Assembly (NCBI GenBank): GCA_003134815.1
Contig: PLCO01000049.1
Span: 1 to 46,821, forward strand
Reading direction: 5' to 3'
DNA length: 46,821 bases
From: Acidobacteriaceae bacterium
Lineage (GTDB): Bacteria > Acidobacteriota > Terriglobia > Terriglobales > Acidobacteriaceae
The notes under the pieces are model-generated. The model saw only the letters and a list, made by a program, of their open reading frames with translations, was not told the DNA's origin and ran no database searches. Both the position numbers and the translations under genes were made by a program. Positions 8,125 to 17,496 of the stretch are shown here, one piece after another. Position 1 is the first letter of the stretch. Each line of letters starts with the position of its first letter.

Positions 8125-9132
8125 CTAATCGGCGAGTTCCGCGTGCTCGCCGATCGGCGAGGGTGTCTTTCCCGGCGCGACGATCCCGTACTTCACATCG
8201 AGAAATTCTTGAAGCGCAACAGGAAGAAGCGCGGCCAACTCTTGCCATGAAAGGACTTTCAGGCGCACGCGGAACGCGGCGCTTTTGACAGCGGCCATGA
8301 TTTCAAACCACTCCTCGCGGAGGTCGGGGCGGCGCTCGTCGTGGATGACGCAGAAGCTGGACTCGGTAGCAAATGCGGCCAGCACGCTGCGGATGAGCTG
8401 ATAGCCGGCGTATCCGGGCTCGCCGGGCGGGCGAAAACTCGTGTCAATATTGGAAACGAGCGTCGGATCGGCGACGATGCTCTCGAATTCCTGCGAATTA
8501 TTCTCAGGAAATTCGCTGGCGCGTAACCAGCGCGATGTGGGGATCTCTGTGCGGGGAAGCCGTTCGCGATCGAAGACAACGTCGAAATCGCGATAGGCTT
8601 CGACAATTGCGGCGGCGCGGGTCTGGAAGCCAACCTCGGTCAGTTTTGCCTCGACAAGCAAAGAACCGAAGCGCATGTCGACTTCTGTGCGGTCAAATCT
8701 GCCATTTGCGAGCGGCACACGCGCCTTCCATCCAAAGATGGGCACAGCATCGCTCTCTATTCCGAGCGCGTTTCGTACTGCTGCCGAATCCGCGACTCCG
8801 GGTGTGCAGAAGATGTTCATGAGCAGAGCGTCGGAGCTCATGGAGGAATCGAGCTCACGCCAGCGGCGGGCGTGGTCTAGTTGCGGCTTGGGCAGTGAGC
8901 GTACCGCCTGCGCATGGACCTTGTCAAAACGGCGCATCCAGTCTGGATTTGCGGTGATGGCGTCGTAGGCAGGGTCAAAAAAGTTTCCGTGAAGGCCATT
9001 TTCCGGCGCGTAGACAATCACCGGCGCGGAACCATAACTTTCCACATGTGCGCGCCCGCGTGCGTAGAGGCGGTTGCGTGCGGCAAGTTCAAAGCGTAAC
9101 TGGCTCGCGCAGAGTGATGCCGTGGTTGCCAT
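8125..9132 (-). CDS. Stand-alone PD-(D/E)XK nuclease-like protein
   Basis: This 335-residue protein of unknown role carries a recognisable PD-(D/E)XK core: Glu150-x-Asp152 (TEVDMRFGS) and Glu161-Ala-Lys163 (LLVEAKLTE), spaced as in restriction-endonuclease folds. Other segments are DHARRWRELDSSMSSDALLMNIF (about 86-108) before the core and a C-terminal part with SFCVIHDERRPDL. It resembles the family annotated in databases as PGN_0703-type putative restriction endonucleases (from memory). There is no methyltransferase or specificity gene beside it, so it is not a classical restriction-modification pair. It starts at ATG 9132. Confidence 0.65.
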   Translation of the reverse strand: MATTASLCASQLRFELAARNRLYARGRAHVESYGSAPVIVYAPENGLHGNFFDPAYDAITANPDWMRRFDKVHAQAVRSLPKPQLDHARRWRELDSSMSSDALLMNIFCTPGVADSAAVRNALGIESDAVPIFGWKARVPLANGRFDRTEVDMRFGSLLVEAKLTEVGFQTRAAAIVEAYRDFDVVFDRERLPRTEIPTSRWLRASEFPENNSQEFESIVADPTLVSNIDTSFRPPGEPGYAGYQLIRSVLAAFATESSFCVIHDERRPDLREEWFEIMAAVKSAAFRVRLKVLSWQELAALLPVALQEFLDVKYGIVAPGKTPSPIGEHAELAD

Positions 9133-9227
9133 CGCTCAGACCAGATTACTCTTTGCGGACGCCCCTTTTTCAAAGAGACAGTGGCGGCCTACGACGCACG
9201 GCTGCGGGCAAACTGTTGGGGGACGAA

Positions 9228-9261
9228 AAAGCCTTCCGGCGAAGGCTCACCGGAAGGCTTT
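9228..9261 (-). terminator. Rho-independent terminator of the TonB receptor gene
   Basis: A perfect 12-bp stem (AAAGCCTTCCGG at 9228-9239 with its complement at 9250-9261) encloses a 10-base loop. Read on the minus strand, the stem ends in TTTTT, so it terminates transcripts from the receptor gene, whose stop lies 45 bp upstream. It also insulates the nuclease-like gene. Confidence 0.85.
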
Positions 9262-9305
9262 GGCTGGCGATCGACGCTCCGGTAAAGGAGCGCGAACCTT
9301 TGCGG

Positions 9306-11897
9306 CTACCTTTCTGTGGGTGACAAGCCGAGTTGGAAGGTGACCATAATGCTGCGCCCTGGCAGCAACTGCAACTGGTCGAGGCCAGACACCACGTAGG
9401 GCACCGTGGGGGTTGGGCCGACGCCGGGTGCGAGCGAAACCACATCGTGATTGTCGAAGAGATTGTTGACGCTCAGCTTGATTTTCGATTGATCGAAGAG
9501 CGATCCCCTGCGGATGGTGTAGTTGACGAAGATGTTGTTCATCCAGAAGGAATTCAACTGTGTCGCCTGATGGACGCTGCTATTGTCCATATACCGGGGG
9601 CCGATCTGCTTGTTGAAGAAACCCACATCCCATGCCTTGTCCTGGTACGTGACTCCCGCGCCCACGGTGTAGTTGGGAGTAGCGGCAACCCAAGCCACCG
9701 GAGTAGGCGGAAGCACCGTGCCATTCGCCAGTGTTTGCCCTGCGCTGGCCTCATACTTGGCTTCGCCGGCCGTACCGTTGAAGTCGAAACTCAGGCCATG
9801 GGTTACGAGTAGATTGCCTTCAGCCTCGAACCCCGTGGTATTGGAAGGTGGAGTGGCATAGTAATACGAATCGCCAAAGTCGGGCTTGGTAACGTCCGTT
9901 ACCTTATAGCTCGAATAAGCATTATCGAAGTGGATGTGGTAAACGTCAGCGTCGAGACTCAAGTGGTTGAGTTGCACCACCGAGCCGCCCTGATAAGTAG
10001 TTGCGACAGTTGGTTTGGGAGTAACGGCCACCTGCGCACCGGTCACGTCGAAGATGCTGCTGGGAGGAATTTCGCTACCGCGGCCGAACTGGCCGTAGGC
10101 AGACCAGTTACTGCGAATGCGGTAGTTGGCCTCAAACGAGGGCAGGATGTTGTTGTAGAACGCGCTGTGCATTACGGATATTCCCGCACAACCTGCAGTG
10201 GTGGTGGAGGTGCAACCCAGGTTGCCCACTGTGCTGCCATCAGCGAGCTGGTTCAGATTCATTGTGTAGGTCGCGCTCTTCACGCCCGCAGTGATCGTCC
10301 ACTTGGGGATAGCCACCAGTTGATATTCGATGTAAGGTTGAATCGAATTGGTCTTGAAATACTCGTGGAATTTTACATTTGCCAGCAGTGGTGAATCCGT
10401 CCAGGTGCGCGGATCGCTCTTGATCTGATAGCGGTGCGTGGTAGTGTACTCATACCAGGCGCCGACGCGGAAAACGCCAAAACGCGAAGCGGCGCTTACC
10501 GTGGTGATTTCGCCGCCCCGGTTGTACTGGTTCAGCTTGTCAACCGCGCTGGTGGCATTGACGGCTACTTCATTCGGTGTAGGAGCCAGAAGGTCCTGGG
10601 ACTGGTTCTTCTGCAGATGCTGGTGATTCGAGTAGGAATACGTATATGGTTTGGTCTCGAACTTCCAGCTTCGACCCAGGTCCTTGGTGAAGCTGACCAC
10701 CTCGAAATTGGTCGGTACATGATACGTGTAGAACTTATAGTACATCGCGTTTGCCGAGCCATCGGGGTTCAGCGGGGTTCCGTCCATGATGTAATTCAAG
10801 CCATGATCGGCGATCTGCTGCCGTGTCGGGTCGCTGTCAGGCGTATTGCTGTCCACGATGATCGAGGTGCCGACCAGAGTGAGATTTGTCCGGTCAGAGA
10901 ACTTGTAATTAAACTTGAGGGTTCCGGCCGTGCGTTGCTGGTCGTTAAATGTCTGATAGCCATCAGACGAGTTGTGGTGACCTTCAAACCACACGTTCGC
11001 CTTGGGGTTCTTGCCGCCGAATAGACCGGAGTTAAACTGGCCAAGAATCTGATTAGTGTTCCACGAGCCGTAGGACTCAGCGAGCTTAAAGGTCATCGCG
11101 TCGCCCATGAGGGGCGAGAACATGTGAATGGAACCGGCAAAGTTGGTTGGGCCAACATCGGACGCCGTGCCAGGGCTGCGGTCGAAGTCCACATAGCTGA
11201 TGGCCGGCGCCGGAACGTAGGCCCAGGAATGGTGCGTCGGATCATTCGAATCCTGGAACGGAACACCATCCCAGGTCATTGTGAAGGCGCCGTCAGCAAA
11301 GCCCCGGAACCAGGTCTTAGACTGACCATTGCCAACTCCATTGGTGCTGTAGCTGACGGTGCCGGGCGCTCCTTGGGTGATGTCGGCAAAATCGGTGACA
11401 GGAGAGGTGTACTCGCGGATGTATTGGCTGGTGATCTCGCTGCGGGGCGAAGCCATGTCGATCAGCGCCTTCACGGGAGCGAGTTCTGTTGCTAAGGAAT
11501 TGGTCGCGTTCGCTTCCACAGTGACCTCCTCAGATACCGAGGCGATGGACAACGACACGGGAAGACTAACAACCGCTCCCGCGGTGACGGACACATCGTG
11601 CTGTATTTCGGTCGAAAAGCCAGTTGCGGAAATCTCCACACTATACGTACCGGCGGGTATCCCGGCCGCGACGAACTTGCCGTCTTCGCCCGTTACGACG
11701 GTCTTTTCCACCAGCGATGGAGTGTCCACGGCGACGTCTGCACCTTGAATCGCCTTGCCGCTTTGGTCTATGACGGTTCCCTGGATAGTGCCTGCGGTAC
11801 TTTGTCCGTGCAAGTTGCTGATGCCTGCGGCCAGAACCAGCAGGCACACGAAGAGTGAAGTGGCCGAGGGCCACTTGATTGCGGAACGATCGTTCAT
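9306..11897 (-). CDS. TonB-dependent outer-membrane receptor with N-terminal CarboxypepD-regulatory-like domain
   Basis: This 863-residue receptor has a signal peptide (about 1-32, ending LHGQ), a transthyretin-like regulatory domain (about 33-115; GTIQGTVIDQSGKAIQGADV and GIPAGTYSVEISATGF), a plug domain (about 130-260) and a 22-strand-type beta barrel to the C-terminus. The barrel retains SVNNLFDNHDVV near the end, typical of iron-chelate and vitamin receptors. It should import a ligand with energy from TonB. ATG 11897 has GGAGG seven bases upstream. No TonB, ABC or regulator gene lies beside it, so the ligand is unknown. A strong terminator follows. Confidence 0.9.
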   Translation of the reverse strand: MNDRSAIKWPSATSLFVCLLVLAAGISNLHGQSTAGTIQGTVIDQSGKAIQGADVAVDTPSLVEKTVVTGEDGKFVAAGIPAGTYSVEISATGFSTEIQHDVSVTAGAVVSLPVSLSIASVSEEVTVEANATNSLATELAPVKALIDMASPRSEITSQYIREYTSPVTDFADITQGAPGTVSYSTNGVGNGQSKTWFRGFADGAFTMTWDGVPFQDSNDPTHHSWAYVPAPAISYVDFDRSPGTASDVGPTNFAGSIHMFSPLMGDAMTFKLAESYGSWNTNQILGQFNSGLFGGKNPKANVWFEGHHNSSDGYQTFNDQQRTAGTLKFNYKFSDRTNLTLVGTSIIVDSNTPDSDPTRQQIADHGLNYIMDGTPLNPDGSANAMYYKFYTYHVPTNFEVVSFTKDLGRSWKFETKPYTYSYSNHQHLQKNQSQDLLAPTPNEVAVNATSAVDKLNQYNRGGEITTVSAASRFGVFRVGAWYEYTTTHRYQIKSDPRTWTDSPLLANVKFHEYFKTNSIQPYIEYQLVAIPKWTITAGVKSATYTMNLNQLADGSTVGNLGCTSTTTAGCAGISVMHSAFYNNILPSFEANYRIRSNWSAYGQFGRGSEIPPSSIFDVTGAQVAVTPKPTVATTYQGGSVVQLNHLSLDADVYHIHFDNAYSSYKVTDVTKPDFGDSYYYATPPSNTTGFEAEGNLLVTHGLSFDFNGTAGEAKYEASAGQTLANGTVLPPTPVAWVAATPNYTVGAGVTYQDKAWDVGFFNKQIGPRYMDNSSVHQATQLNSFWMNNIFVNYTIRRGSLFDQSKIKLSVNNLFDNHDVVSLAPGVGPTPTVPYVVSGLDQLQLLPGRSIMVTFQLGLSPTER

Positions 11898-12232
11898 GCT
11901 TCGCCTCCAAAGGGAAACTTGAATTGAGATTGAAAAAGGGGAGAGGTCGCGTTGACTGCGAGGTGTCTTGACTGTAGGGCGAAGATATGACGGCTTATTT
12001 ACAGGCTTGTTAAAAGGACGTGAACAGGCCGGGGAATTTCACATTCAGCGGCTCTGGGATTGAGTCAATCATGCGGTTTTGGAGTCATTCAGAGGCGCCA
12101 AATAGCGCTCGAAGGCGGCGAAAAGAGCTGCTCGATGAATCGCAGCCCGCAATCGCCTACTTTGAAAAGAGCAGGTACGCTTGAGGGATTGGGCCGGTGC
12201 CGATGTCCGATCTTCGAAAGCCGATCGGTGAT
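11898..12232. other. 335-bp intergenic region upstream of the TonB receptor gene
   Basis: No gene is supported here. The receptor's GGAGG ribosome binding site is at its left end. I found no good -35/-10 pair on the minus strand and no Fur-box-like dyad. The only structure is a modest hairpin after the nicotinate phosphoribosyltransferase stop. Confidence 0.6.
12207..12228 (-). terminator. Weak hairpin after the nicotinate phosphoribosyltransferase gene
   Basis: CCGATC at 12207-12212 pairs with GATCGG at 12223-12228 (6-bp perfect stem, 10-base loop), starting 5 bp beyond the stop. No U-tract follows, so it may be a processing or stability hairpin rather than an intrinsic terminator. Confidence 0.25.
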
Positions 12233-13573
12233 TCAGATCAAGACTGGCGCGTCGGCAACGCCGGCCACGCCGAAGATGCGCCGGTAGCGATCGGCTTCTT
12301 TGGGATCGCCCAGGGCCTTCGAGAAATTATCGGAGAGCTTGACCGCGGGCCTGCCGTCGACCTCGCTGAGTTTGCACACCAGGCCGACAGGATTGAAGCT
12401 GTCGTTGCCCTGAGGATTGCAGCCGCGGAAATCATTCGTAAGCAGAGTGCCCCAGCCGGCACTGAAGCGGATGCGGCGGTCGGAAATCCAGCGGCGAGGA
12501 TCGTGGAAGTCGGCCGCGGAGCGGAAGTCATCGGACGACGCGCCGTTGAGCAAGGTTCCGGCGAAGTAGGCGTGCAGACCGAGAATCTGCTCGACATCGA
12601 GAGCGTCGCTGGCGATGAGGCGCTTCTGGCGCGGATCGCAGCCGTGGTGTTCAAGCCAAGCGATGTATTCGTCGCCTGCCACATAGGCATCTTTGCTGTC
12701 GATGCGCTGGCCGGTCCAATTGGCCACCCACTCTGGCGCGCCGCGGAGAAACTGCGTGGTGCCGAAGGTGTCAGGCAGCAAAATGAGCAGCTCTCCTTGA
12801 TAGCTCTGCTGCCATAGCTCAAGCAGCGCATACTGAGAGTTGCGCAGCTCGTCATTGTCGCGGGCGAGCGCGGCCATGGCCATGGGCAGCTCATGCCCGT
12901 TGGTGCCGATGGCTTCAAGATCTTGCTTGTAGGCGAGATATGCGTTCGATGTTCCGGAGAAGCACGGGCCGATGGTGTCGCGCATGGAGTTGACGACGTA
13001 CTCGTGCCAGAGAAAACTGTGCCTGCGGCGCGTGCCGAAGTCGCTTATGCTGAGGTCGGGAACGCCACGGATGCGCTCCATCTTTTCCCAGAGCCTGGTT
13101 TTGGCGCGCGCGTAGAGAATGTCAAGCTCAAATTCGCTCAAGTGCTTGAGCGCGGCGCGCGTTTTTAGTTCGCCGATTTCCGAGAGAGCGTAGATTTCCC
13201 ACATCGAGGTTCCGGACCAGAGGCCTTCGAATTGAAGTTGGAGTTGGCCGTCGTGGACGGAGATCTCGTATTCGGAGAGCTGGAAATCGTGCTCGAGCCA
13301 ATCGAGAAATGCGGGCTCGAAGATTCCGCGGCGGCCATAGAATGAGTTGCCGGCGAGCCAGACCAACTCGGATTTACGAAAGCGGAGACGCCGCGTGGCT
13401 TCGAGCTGCTCCCGCAATTGCTCGACGCTGACAATTTCGCCGAGCGGCACCGAGGTAGTGCGATTGATAAGTGTGAATGTGGCGCGGGTTCGCGGGAAGT
13501 TCTTCCAGATGAACTGGAGCATGAGGAGCTTATAGAAGTCGGTATCAAGCAGGGAGCGCGTGATGGGATCCAT
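12233..13573 (-). CDS. pncB: Nicotinate phosphoribosyltransferase
   Basis: This 446-residue cytoplasmic enzyme joins nicotinate and PRPP to give nicotinate mononucleotide, the salvage entry to NAD. It shows the N-terminal SLLDTDFYKLLM signature, DFGTRRRHSF (about 178-187), SGTSNAYLA and the GTNGHELPMA segment, whose His227 corresponds to the phosphorylated histidine of E. coli PncB, plus LLPDTFGTTQF. The frame continues to a GTG at 13618, but ATG 13573 gives an N-terminus like E. coli PncB; GGGAG sits directly against it, so the start is not certain. It is co-oriented with the genes around it but not tightly coupled to them. Confidence 0.92.
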   Translation of the reverse strand: MDPITRSLLDTDFYKLLMLQFIWKNFPRTRATFTLINRTTSVPLGEIVSVEQLREQLEATRRLRFRKSELVWLAGNSFYGRRGIFEPAFLDWLEHDFQLSEYEISVHDGQLQLQFEGLWSGTSMWEIYALSEIGELKTRAALKHLSEFELDILYARAKTRLWEKMERIRGVPDLSISDFGTRRRHSFLWHEYVVNSMRDTIGPCFSGTSNAYLAYKQDLEAIGTNGHELPMAMAALARDNDELRNSQYALLELWQQSYQGELLILLPDTFGTTQFLRGAPEWVANWTGQRIDSKDAYVAGDEYIAWLEHHGCDPRQKRLIASDALDVEQILGLHAYFAGTLLNGASSDDFRSAADFHDPRRWISDRRIRFSAGWGTLLTNDFRGCNPQGNDSFNPVGLVCKLSEVDGRPAVKLSDNFSKALGDPKEADRYRRIFGVAGVADAPVLI

Positions 13574-13734
13574 CTCCCAGTTGTGGTCGTGCGCGCGCCT
13601 GGCGAAATCGATAATCACGTTGAATTTACTTTAAATGAGATGCAGGCTCGACTGGAAGCCGGGGGGCGCATCAGGACGATCGATTCTGACCGATTTGTTG
13701 AGTGGTCGGGCTTCTAAAGAAGAGCTGCCCGGAA

Positions 13735-15630
13735 CTAGTAGCTCAACTCCAGCACATTGACCGAGTAGGGCGCGAAGGCCTGAGTGAACTTTTGGCCTGC
13801 GACTGCGACGTTGCGAACGACCGGCACAACGGCGTCTGGATGCGTGATGCTGTTGGTCGCGTTGGGCGTTTTGCCGCTCATGCTGGTGAGCTTGGCTTGC
13901 GGCGCGAGCTTCTTGACGCCGGCGAAATCAATCGCGAGCGACTGCGCGGTCGAAGTCGCGTTGACCACTTTGACGAAGAGCGTGTGTGTTGCATCATTGC
14001 GCGTGGCCGATGCGAAGACACGCGGCGGCGCGTTGGTGAGCGCGGCGGGGACGATTTCGGTTCCCAAATGGGTGGAGAACATGACCTGCGCAAAGTAGCT
14101 GGGCGAGCCGTAGCTCGAGAGCGCGTCGTAGCCGATGAGGTCCGGCGCCCACTGCATTCCGCCGGGATTGACGTTGACAAAGAGTGGCGCGTAGCTGGAC
14201 ATGATGACCAGGTCGCTGTTGCGCTCGAGGCCGGTGAGCCAGGCTGCGTCACCGAGAGCGGCCTGAAGGTCTGGCGTTGGGTCGCCCTCGCGCGTGGCCC
14301 ACTCGCCGACAAAGATCTTAGGCCCGTTGCGATCGGCTGCGTCATAGTGATGCGCTTCAGAAAACGATTGCGCGGCGGACATGTAGAAGTGCTCGTCGAG
14401 CACGTCGGGCACGACGCCCTTGACGGGTGTGGTGGCAATGATTTGGAGATCGGGATAGCGCTGCTTGATGGCGTGATAGAACTGCGCGAAGCGGCCGTCG
14501 TAGGAGTGGGAGTGGTCGAACTGGTCTTCGTTGCCGACTTCAATGTAGCGCAGAGGGAAGGGCGCGGGATGCCCGTCTTTGGCGCGTTCGGCGCCCCATT
14601 TTGTGTCGGCGCTGCCGGTGACATATTCAATTTCATCGAGCGCATCCTGCACGTAGGGTTCGAGCGCGGGGCCGGGATCGATGTGCTCCTGCGCCAATGA
14701 ATAGCCGGCGTAGACGGCGAGCACGGGCTGCATCTTCAAGTCTTCGCACCACTCCAGAAATTCAAGAAGGCCCATGCCGTCAGACGAGCGATAGTGCCAG
14801 GGGCTCATGTGCGTGGGACGGTCGACCCAGGGACCGATAGTTTTCTTCCAGTCGAAGCGCTCGGCGATGTGTTCGCCCTCGAGATAATTTCCGCCAGGCA
14901 GTCGCAGGAATTTGGGCTGCATGGCAGCGAGAAGATTCATAAGGTCGGCGCGATTGCCGCCGGGCCGGTCGTGATACGTGGGCGGAAACAGCGAGACCAG
15001 ATTGAGCCAGATCGTCGCCGGCTGCGCGATGGTCAAGATCAAATGGTTGTTCGAGGATGCGGGAACATCGCCGGTTTTGAGCGTGAATGTGAAGCGCTTC
15101 CACTCGCCAGTGACGCCTGTGACGATTGTCGAAGCGGCAACTGCGCCGGTCTGATCGTTCTGCATCGTGACCGTGACGGGAATGCCCGGGCTGTCTGCTT
15201 TGGCGTAAAACGATCCGGTGTAAACGGTGTCCGGGCGCACGGGAATGCCCCAATAGCCGCCATTCTCCACTCCGGCGGGCGATGCGGGAGAGGCTTTCGT
15301 CACCGTGACGCGGAGGCTGCGGGTGAGCGCAGGGCTTGGCCCGCCGGAGTCGTCTGCGGAGACGTTTACGATGGAGTCGCCGCGCGCCACCATCGGCCAT
15401 AGTCTGAGCGCGTCCCATGCCTGGCTGGGCGTGCGGTCGCGAATCAACTCGCCGTAAATTCCGCCGTCATAGGAGTAGTTGATCTCCTCGGTCATGAGGC
15501 CGTAAAGGGTCGGGCTAACTGTCGCGGTGGGACGATCCACTTGAATAGTCAGGGAGGGCGACTGCGCGAACAGGCTGAAGGGAAGGAGGGCGGCAGCGAA
15601 GAGAGCGGTGACTGTGGATGGGTTGTTCAT
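13735..15630 (-). CDS. Secreted GH51 alpha-L-arabinofuranosidase
   Basis: This 631-residue glycoside hydrolase should release terminal arabinose from arabinan or arabinoxylan. A signal peptide (about 1-23) ends at FAQ. An N-terminal beta region (about 25-210) includes a carbohydrate-binding-like stretch with WGIPVRPDTVYTGSFYAKA. The catalytic barrel has FLRLPGGNYLEGE, the acid/base Glu368 in RYIEVGNEDQ and the likely nucleophile Glu443 in IFVGEWATREGD. A C-terminal beta domain ends the protein. Export to periplasm or outside fits plant-polymer use and the sugar-catabolic genes earlier in the window, though these are not in one operon. ATG 15630 is the only sensible start. Confidence 0.9.
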   Translation of the reverse strand: MNNPSTVTALFAAALLPFSLFAQSPSLTIQVDRPTATVSPTLYGLMTEEINYSYDGGIYGELIRDRTPSQAWDALRLWPMVARGDSIVNVSADDSGGPSPALTRSLRVTVTKASPASPAGVENGGYWGIPVRPDTVYTGSFYAKADSPGIPVTVTMQNDQTGAVAASTIVTGVTGEWKRFTFTLKTGDVPASSNNHLILTIAQPATIWLNLVSLFPPTYHDRPGGNRADLMNLLAAMQPKFLRLPGGNYLEGEHIAERFDWKKTIGPWVDRPTHMSPWHYRSSDGMGLLEFLEWCEDLKMQPVLAVYAGYSLAQEHIDPGPALEPYVQDALDEIEYVTGSADTKWGAERAKDGHPAPFPLRYIEVGNEDQFDHSHSYDGRFAQFYHAIKQRYPDLQIIATTPVKGVVPDVLDEHFYMSAAQSFSEAHHYDAADRNGPKIFVGEWATREGDPTPDLQAALGDAAWLTGLERNSDLVIMSSYAPLFVNVNPGGMQWAPDLIGYDALSSYGSPSYFAQVMFSTHLGTEIVPAALTNAPPRVFASATRNDATHTLFVKVVNATSTAQSLAIDFAGVKKLAPQAKLTSMSGKTPNATNSITHPDAVVPVVRNVAVAGQKFTQAFAPYSVNVLELSY

Positions 15631-15737
15631 GACCCCGCAATCTTACTCGGGGCGACGAGTCTTGACAATCTGGAAAACGCTTACCGGCTTAGGGTCATTT
15701 GCGGCCGTTCCGGTGCCGGCTATCATCCCGCCGATCT

Positions 15738-16523
15738 TTAGCCTACCCAGCGATAGATTGAGCAGTCTTCCCATCCGGGTGCTGCGTACTGAGCGCCGGG
15801 CTGGCGTTTGAGAATTGTGCGATCGGCGACAGCATCGGCGTGCGAGCGCCGGACCTGTCCGTGAAAGAGCCGCTCGAATCCCGGCTCGCGCCTGAGCACA
15901 TTTTCCTGCTCATTGTTGACATAGAGAATGTCGAGCTGGCCCGTGCGTTCGTCGAGAGTGCGGCTCCAGGCTCGCAAAACGCGGCGCAGCACAAGCGCGC
16001 CAAAGGGATTAAAGAGAAAAACGACACAAGGCCCGGAAGGCAGCAGGAACTCCGCTGCGTCTCTGCAATGCATTCGCATGGGAACGCGAGTGCGCTTTGC
16101 TGCGCGCCAAATTGCGAGGTTTCCGCGGGCAATGCGCGCCAGCGTTGGATGCAGCTCAACGCCGACGACAGCGCGAAAAGGATAATCGGCGGCAAGGAGC
16201 ATCGCGCGGCCCATGCCTGCGCCGAGATCAATGAAGGTGTACGCGTCGATGGGGGCGAGGGGCGCGGACGGGCGACATTGACGCCAGCGAACGATCATCC
16301 CTCGAAAGACGGAGGGCGCGACCGCGTAGTAGGCCGTGACGTGGCGGTCATGGCGATGGCCCGAGCCGAGATGGCGGCCGGCAACCAGGCCGCTGGTTCG
16401 CACGCCAAACTCCAGGTCGAAGGGATGGCGGATCAGGCCGTCTTTTTGAGCCAACCCCGGCAAAACGCGTCTGCCCGAGCTGGGTTTGTTTGCGTTGATT
16501 CTGCCAAGTGCGCCAGCGCTCAC
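15738..16523 (-). CDS. Class I SAM-dependent methyltransferase
   Basis: This 261-residue protein has a SAM-binding motif I FIDLGAGMGRA (97-107), an acidic residue at the end of the next strand (VGVELHP, Glu123) and a later FLFNPFGA motif. Before the fold it carries HPFDLEFGVRTSGLVAGRHL and AYYAVAPSVFR, a conserved N-terminal pattern I associate with uncharacterised acidobacterial methyltransferases. The substrate is unknown. It begins at a GTG (16523) without a clear ribosome binding site, so the true start may be internal. It lies downstream of another methyltransferase on the same strand. Confidence 0.72.
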   Translation of the reverse strand: MSAGALGRINANKPSSGRRVLPGLAQKDGLIRHPFDLEFGVRTSGLVAGRHLGSGHRHDRHVTAYYAVAPSVFRGMIVRWRQCRPSAPLAPIDAYTFIDLGAGMGRAMLLAADYPFRAVVGVELHPTLARIARGNLAIWRAAKRTRVPMRMHCRDAAEFLLPSGPCVVFLFNPFGALVLRRVLRAWSRTLDERTGQLDILYVNNEQENVLRREPGFERLFHGQVRRSHADAVADRTILKRQPGAQYAAPGWEDCSIYRWVG

Positions 16524-16663
16524 GATTGAACGTTAGCACAGCGAGCAAAGCGGCGGACGATCAATTGCCCATTAACGCAGGGAAAAATCGGGGAGCTTTG
16601 GAAGAGGCCATAACTTAGAGCGACTTGCTCGCATTGCCAGCGACTTAACCTGATCGAGAAGAG

Positions 16664-17413
16664 TTATACGATCGCGACGAAGCGCAGGCGCACGTAGTCG
16701 GCTGTCCAGTTGCTGTCGTGGTCGCACAGGACCGGAGCGAGGAGCGCGACGGTTTCGTCGACAGCTGTCGCTCGCAGTTGTTCAGGCAGGGTATCGAGCG
16801 CGCCGCGGCAGAAGGTGTTGAGCCAGCCGTTCATTCCGCCGTCGTTGAGCGGAGTTGGGCGAAGAATTAGCGCGATCTTCTCAACAGTGAAGCTGTGACT
16901 CTCAAGCATTCGCTTGTACTCCGCTTCCGTGGGATAGAAGTTGCCGCGATCGCCCAGCGAAGCAAAACCGTGGCGCGCGAGGACGGCGGCGAAGGCGACG
17001 CGGATGGCGGCGATGTTGCCGTGGCCGCCCATCTCGGCGACAAAGCGGCCGCCGGGACGAAGCACGCGATGGACTTGCGAGAGCATCTCATCCTGGCCGC
17101 GGACCCAGTGCAGTGCTGCATTGGAAAAGACTGCGTCGAAGGCGTGGTCAGGATAAGGAAGCGATTCGGCGGAGCCCTGGTCGGCTTTTATGCCGCGGGC
17201 TCTCGCCGCAGCCACCATGTCAGCAGATGTATCAATTCCGGTGACGTTTGCGCCGGCGTCGATGAGCTGCTGCGTTAATTTTCCGTCGCCGCAACCGAGG
17301 TCGAGAATGTGCTCGCCGGGCTGAGCGCCGAGCCACTCGAGCACGCCCCCTGCCAACTCATGAACGAACGCGCCATCGCGGCCATAGGTTTCAGGATTCC
17401 AGGTTTGAGGCAT
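16664..17413 (-). CDS. Trans-aconitate methyltransferase-like SAM methyltransferase
   Basis: This 249-residue protein has the Methyltransf_11/25 fold: motif I ILDLGCGDGKLTQ (about 36-48), the acidic motif VTGIDTSADM, the FDAVFSNAALHWV segment and LRPGGRFVAEMGG. FSNAALHWV is typical of the trans-aconitate and malonyl-ACP methyltransferase group acting on small carboxylates. ATG 17413 is preceded by AGGAG at seven bases. It lies downstream of bshB1 on the same strand with an 83-bp gap. Substrate assignment is by resemblance only. Confidence 0.8.
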   Translation of the reverse strand: MPQTWNPETYGRDGAFVHELAGGVLEWLGAQPGEHILDLGCGDGKLTQQLIDAGANVTGIDTSADMVAAARARGIKADQGSAESLPYPDHAFDAVFSNAALHWVRGQDEMLSQVHRVLRPGGRFVAEMGGHGNIAAIRVAFAAVLARHGFASLGDRGNFYPTEAEYKRMLESHSFTVEKIALILRPTPLNDGGMNGWLNTFCRGALDTLPEQLRATAVDETVALLAPVLCDHDSNWTADYVRLRFVAIV

Positions 17414-17496
17414 GGGCAGTCTCCTGATCCGCAGAATTTGCGGAGATTGAATTCGAGGAAGTTGGTTTCAGAAATCGAGCTGCGCTCTTATTGATT

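Noticed and set aside
12233..12918. 226-codon frame overlapping nicotinate phosphoribosyltransferase on the same strand
   Set aside because: It is a different frame of the same region with low-complexity Ser/Pro/Arg-rich translation; the enzyme frame keeps all motifs.
13702..14700. 332-codon frame antisense to the GH51 gene
   Set aside because: It lies opposite conserved catalytic segments of the arabinofuranosidase and its translation resembles no protein family.
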